Below are positions 62,676 through 64,000 of a stretch of DNA of 64,000 bases, one piece after another. Position numbers and translations under genes: made by a program. Position 1 is the stretch's first letter. Each line of letters opens with the position of its first letter. This stretch comes from Rhyzopertha dominica (Eukaryota > Arthropoda > Insecta > Coleoptera > Bostrichidae), in the NCBI GenBank assembly GCA_025024175.1, contig QCXZ01000042.1:327501-391500 (forward strand), given 5' to 3'. The notes under the pieces were generated by a model, which made no database searches, was not told the DNA's origin, and was given only the letters and a program-made list of their open reading frames with translations.

Positions 62676-63238
62676 CAGGGTGCGGCAAGTCAGTTTACGC
62701 TAGCAAAATAGATAGAAACGCGCGACCTTCGTCCGGCGATAATCAGTTAGAAGAATCGAGTGACCTGCGGGGTCGCCGGACTTAGAGATAAAGGGCCGGT
62801 CTCTCTTCACTATTTTAACCTAAAATCAACCCAGTTTTTAAAATCTAAACCAATCACATACCCCAATTTAGGGTGTTGTCATGTTTACTGGGTTAATTTT
62901 AGCTAACATCAACTTTAATAAAGAGAAGAGAAACTGGCCCATTGTGTTTGCCAGCCCAATACGGCATATGCAGAACTTAAAAGAGAAGATTGAAGAGGAG
63001 TTTGAATCTGTCCGTGCCAATGCAAAATTCTTTAGAATTCAGTGCTCGAGCGATGCCAAAAATGCATTGATGAATGTGGTTTACAGTTTGAAACAAAATG
63101 TAGGGTATAAACTTCTTTGTATCATTATAATATTTTTATTTTAATTAATTAATTTTAATAATAAACTAAGTTTTGTATCCCATCATTGCTTGTTTTTGTT
63201 AATTTGCAAATCAATAAATTGAGTTTTGCCGCACCCTG
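62676..63238. mobile_element. Short CAGGGTGCGGC-ended element enclosing a reading frame
   Basis: CAGGGTGCGGCAA at the left is inverted at the right (TTGCCGCACCCTG), and both ends are next to TA. 563 bp. Unlike the foldback elements, only the tips are inverted. Inside are an inverted pair TCCGGCGA...TCGCCGGA (62730-62787) and an 87-codon frame. Confidence 0.75.
62881..63144 (+). CDS. Unrecognised 87-codon frame inside the short element, possible captured gene fragment
   Basis: Reads MFTGLILANINFNKEKRNWP, then IVFASPIRHMQNLKEKIEEE, then FESVRANAKFFRIQCSSDAK and ALMNVVYSLKQNVG. The last ten residues are hydrophobic and probably read-through. The middle looks like genuine protein (amphipathic helices, a coiled-coil-like KEKIEEEFESV) and resembles no transposase I know. 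TTAATTTTAG|CTAACATC at about 62899 could be an old splice acceptor, as expected if a host exon was captured with intron ends. It could also be the ordinary product or filler of the element. Confidence 0.35.
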   Translation: MFTGLILANINFNKEKRNWPIVFASPIRHMQNLKEKIEEEFESVRANAKFFRIQCSSDAKNALMNVVYSLKQNVGYKLLCIIIIFLF

Positions 63239-63911
63239 TATATAACATGCTAATTCCAAAACGCAACAGGATCTTCATTGATTACATAAAGCAATCAATA
63301 TTTTTAGTATCCGTGCCTCGCGAAGGTTAAAGCTGTTCGCCTAAAATAAGCAAGTTGAGTTTAAAATTGTAGCAAATGATTTCGGCCTCGCTGCTATATC
63401 TTGTATAATGGACTTAATGGTGGTGTAGAATGCTTATGAAAAGGCCAATTACCATTCATTACAGTACAAGTTTTTCACATGCCAAGATAAAAAAAATAAC
63501 TTTGGATCAACGATTTTCCCATCTCATTCCTGTCAATACCTAATGCTAATGAATAATTAGTAACACAAACCTAATGCAAATTGTGCTGGTCAATGCGGAA
63601 ATTACTCGAAGCTAAAGACGCTGTCCTCTTTAAACAGATGAATTTAAATACACACCCTTATGTGTTTACAAAGTGTTACGTCAAATACAAAAAACTCACC
63701 CTGAGGCGTATGCTGTAGTAAGAAGTGTAAGCAATAGAGCAAGAACTGAATTAATGTAGTTAATACAGCAGAAGAAATACATTATGCTGATTTGTCAAGA
63801 CAACCAAACTGCTATTACACAAGTCTCGAATAAGTTGATGACATTTACCTACTCGTTTAGCGTCAAGTGACAAACATTATAGGTATGTATCTAAATTAAA
63901 CTATATTACTA
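63239..63911. other. Tract with no recognised gene
   Basis: Nothing recognised on either strand. Confidence 0.45.
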
Positions 63912-64000
63912 CATGGGCTGAAATGTCTTTGGCCTAATAATGAAAGAACGTTTTCTTGAATGAAAATATGGCTTTTTTCTTCGACATAATCTCCATCTAG
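63912..64000 (-). mobile_element. Edge of a second mariner of the 38-kb family
   Basis: TACATGGGCTGAAATGTCTT followed by TGGCCTAATAATGAAAGAAC is nearly the complement of the right end of the mariner at 38185-39223. The match goes on through the 3' untranslated part (GAATGAAAATA.GGCTTT, TTCGACAT). The copy runs off the window, with its transposase on the minus strand. Confidence 0.8.

Overview
This is a window of an AT-rich animal nuclear genome, almost certainly an insect and possibly a beetle (the order is an inference). Small exons are separated by short and very long GT-AG introns, three host genes give clear animal-type proteins, and at least a third of the window is transposon debris of kinds common in insects: mariner, Tc1, IS630/DDE_3, hAT, non-LTR elements, Penelope and large foldback elements. 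Nothing looks bacterial or viral.

Layout. 1-1.8 kb: broken non-LTR retrotransposon lying in the last intron of a C2-domain gene, whose terminal exon follows (2003-2301). 2.4-4.1 kb: hAT-like element with an 8-bp target duplication. 7.2-7.9 kb: Tc1-like pseudogene with a 63-bp spliceosomal-type intron, cut off in an (AT)n tract. 9.2-10.2 kb: 1.06-kb foldback element. 13.4-29.1 kb: six-exon gene for a secreted trypsin-like protease with two TSP1 modules. Its fifth intron holds a mariner relic, a DDE_3 transposase relic and an antisense lysine-rich broken reading frame. 30.0-33.4 kb: complete six-exon ODR4 homologue with an apparently intact mariner in intron 2. 33.9-34.4 kb: the last two exons of NudC, convergent with ODR4. 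34.5-36.3 kb: two foldback elements and a mariner fossil. 38.2-42.3 kb: degenerate mariner and IS630-like transposase genes. 45.7-47.2 kb: deletion derivative of a DDE_3 element. 48.6-52.2 kb: a giant palindromic element with a 5'-truncated LINE in it. 52.8-53.8 kb: another foldback element. 59-61.5 kb: non-LTR relic and a Penelope-like element with RT and GIY-YIG remnants. 62.7-63.2 kb: a short element that encloses an 87-codon reading frame. 63.9 kb to the end: edge of another mariner related to the 38-kb copy.

The host genes are not functionally linked: an extracellular protease, an ER-membrane GPCR-trafficking factor (ODR4), a dynein/Hsp90 co-chaperone (NudC) and a C2-domain protein. The main theme is transposons. 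At least four structurally different palindromic or short elements end in the same TA-flanked CAGGGTG-type terminus, and a nearby IS630-like transposase relic ends in a very similar CAGGATG. This suggests one transposase class mobilising many unrelated passengers. No tRNA, rRNA or CRISPR was recognised. Long tracts without recognised content are listed as such.
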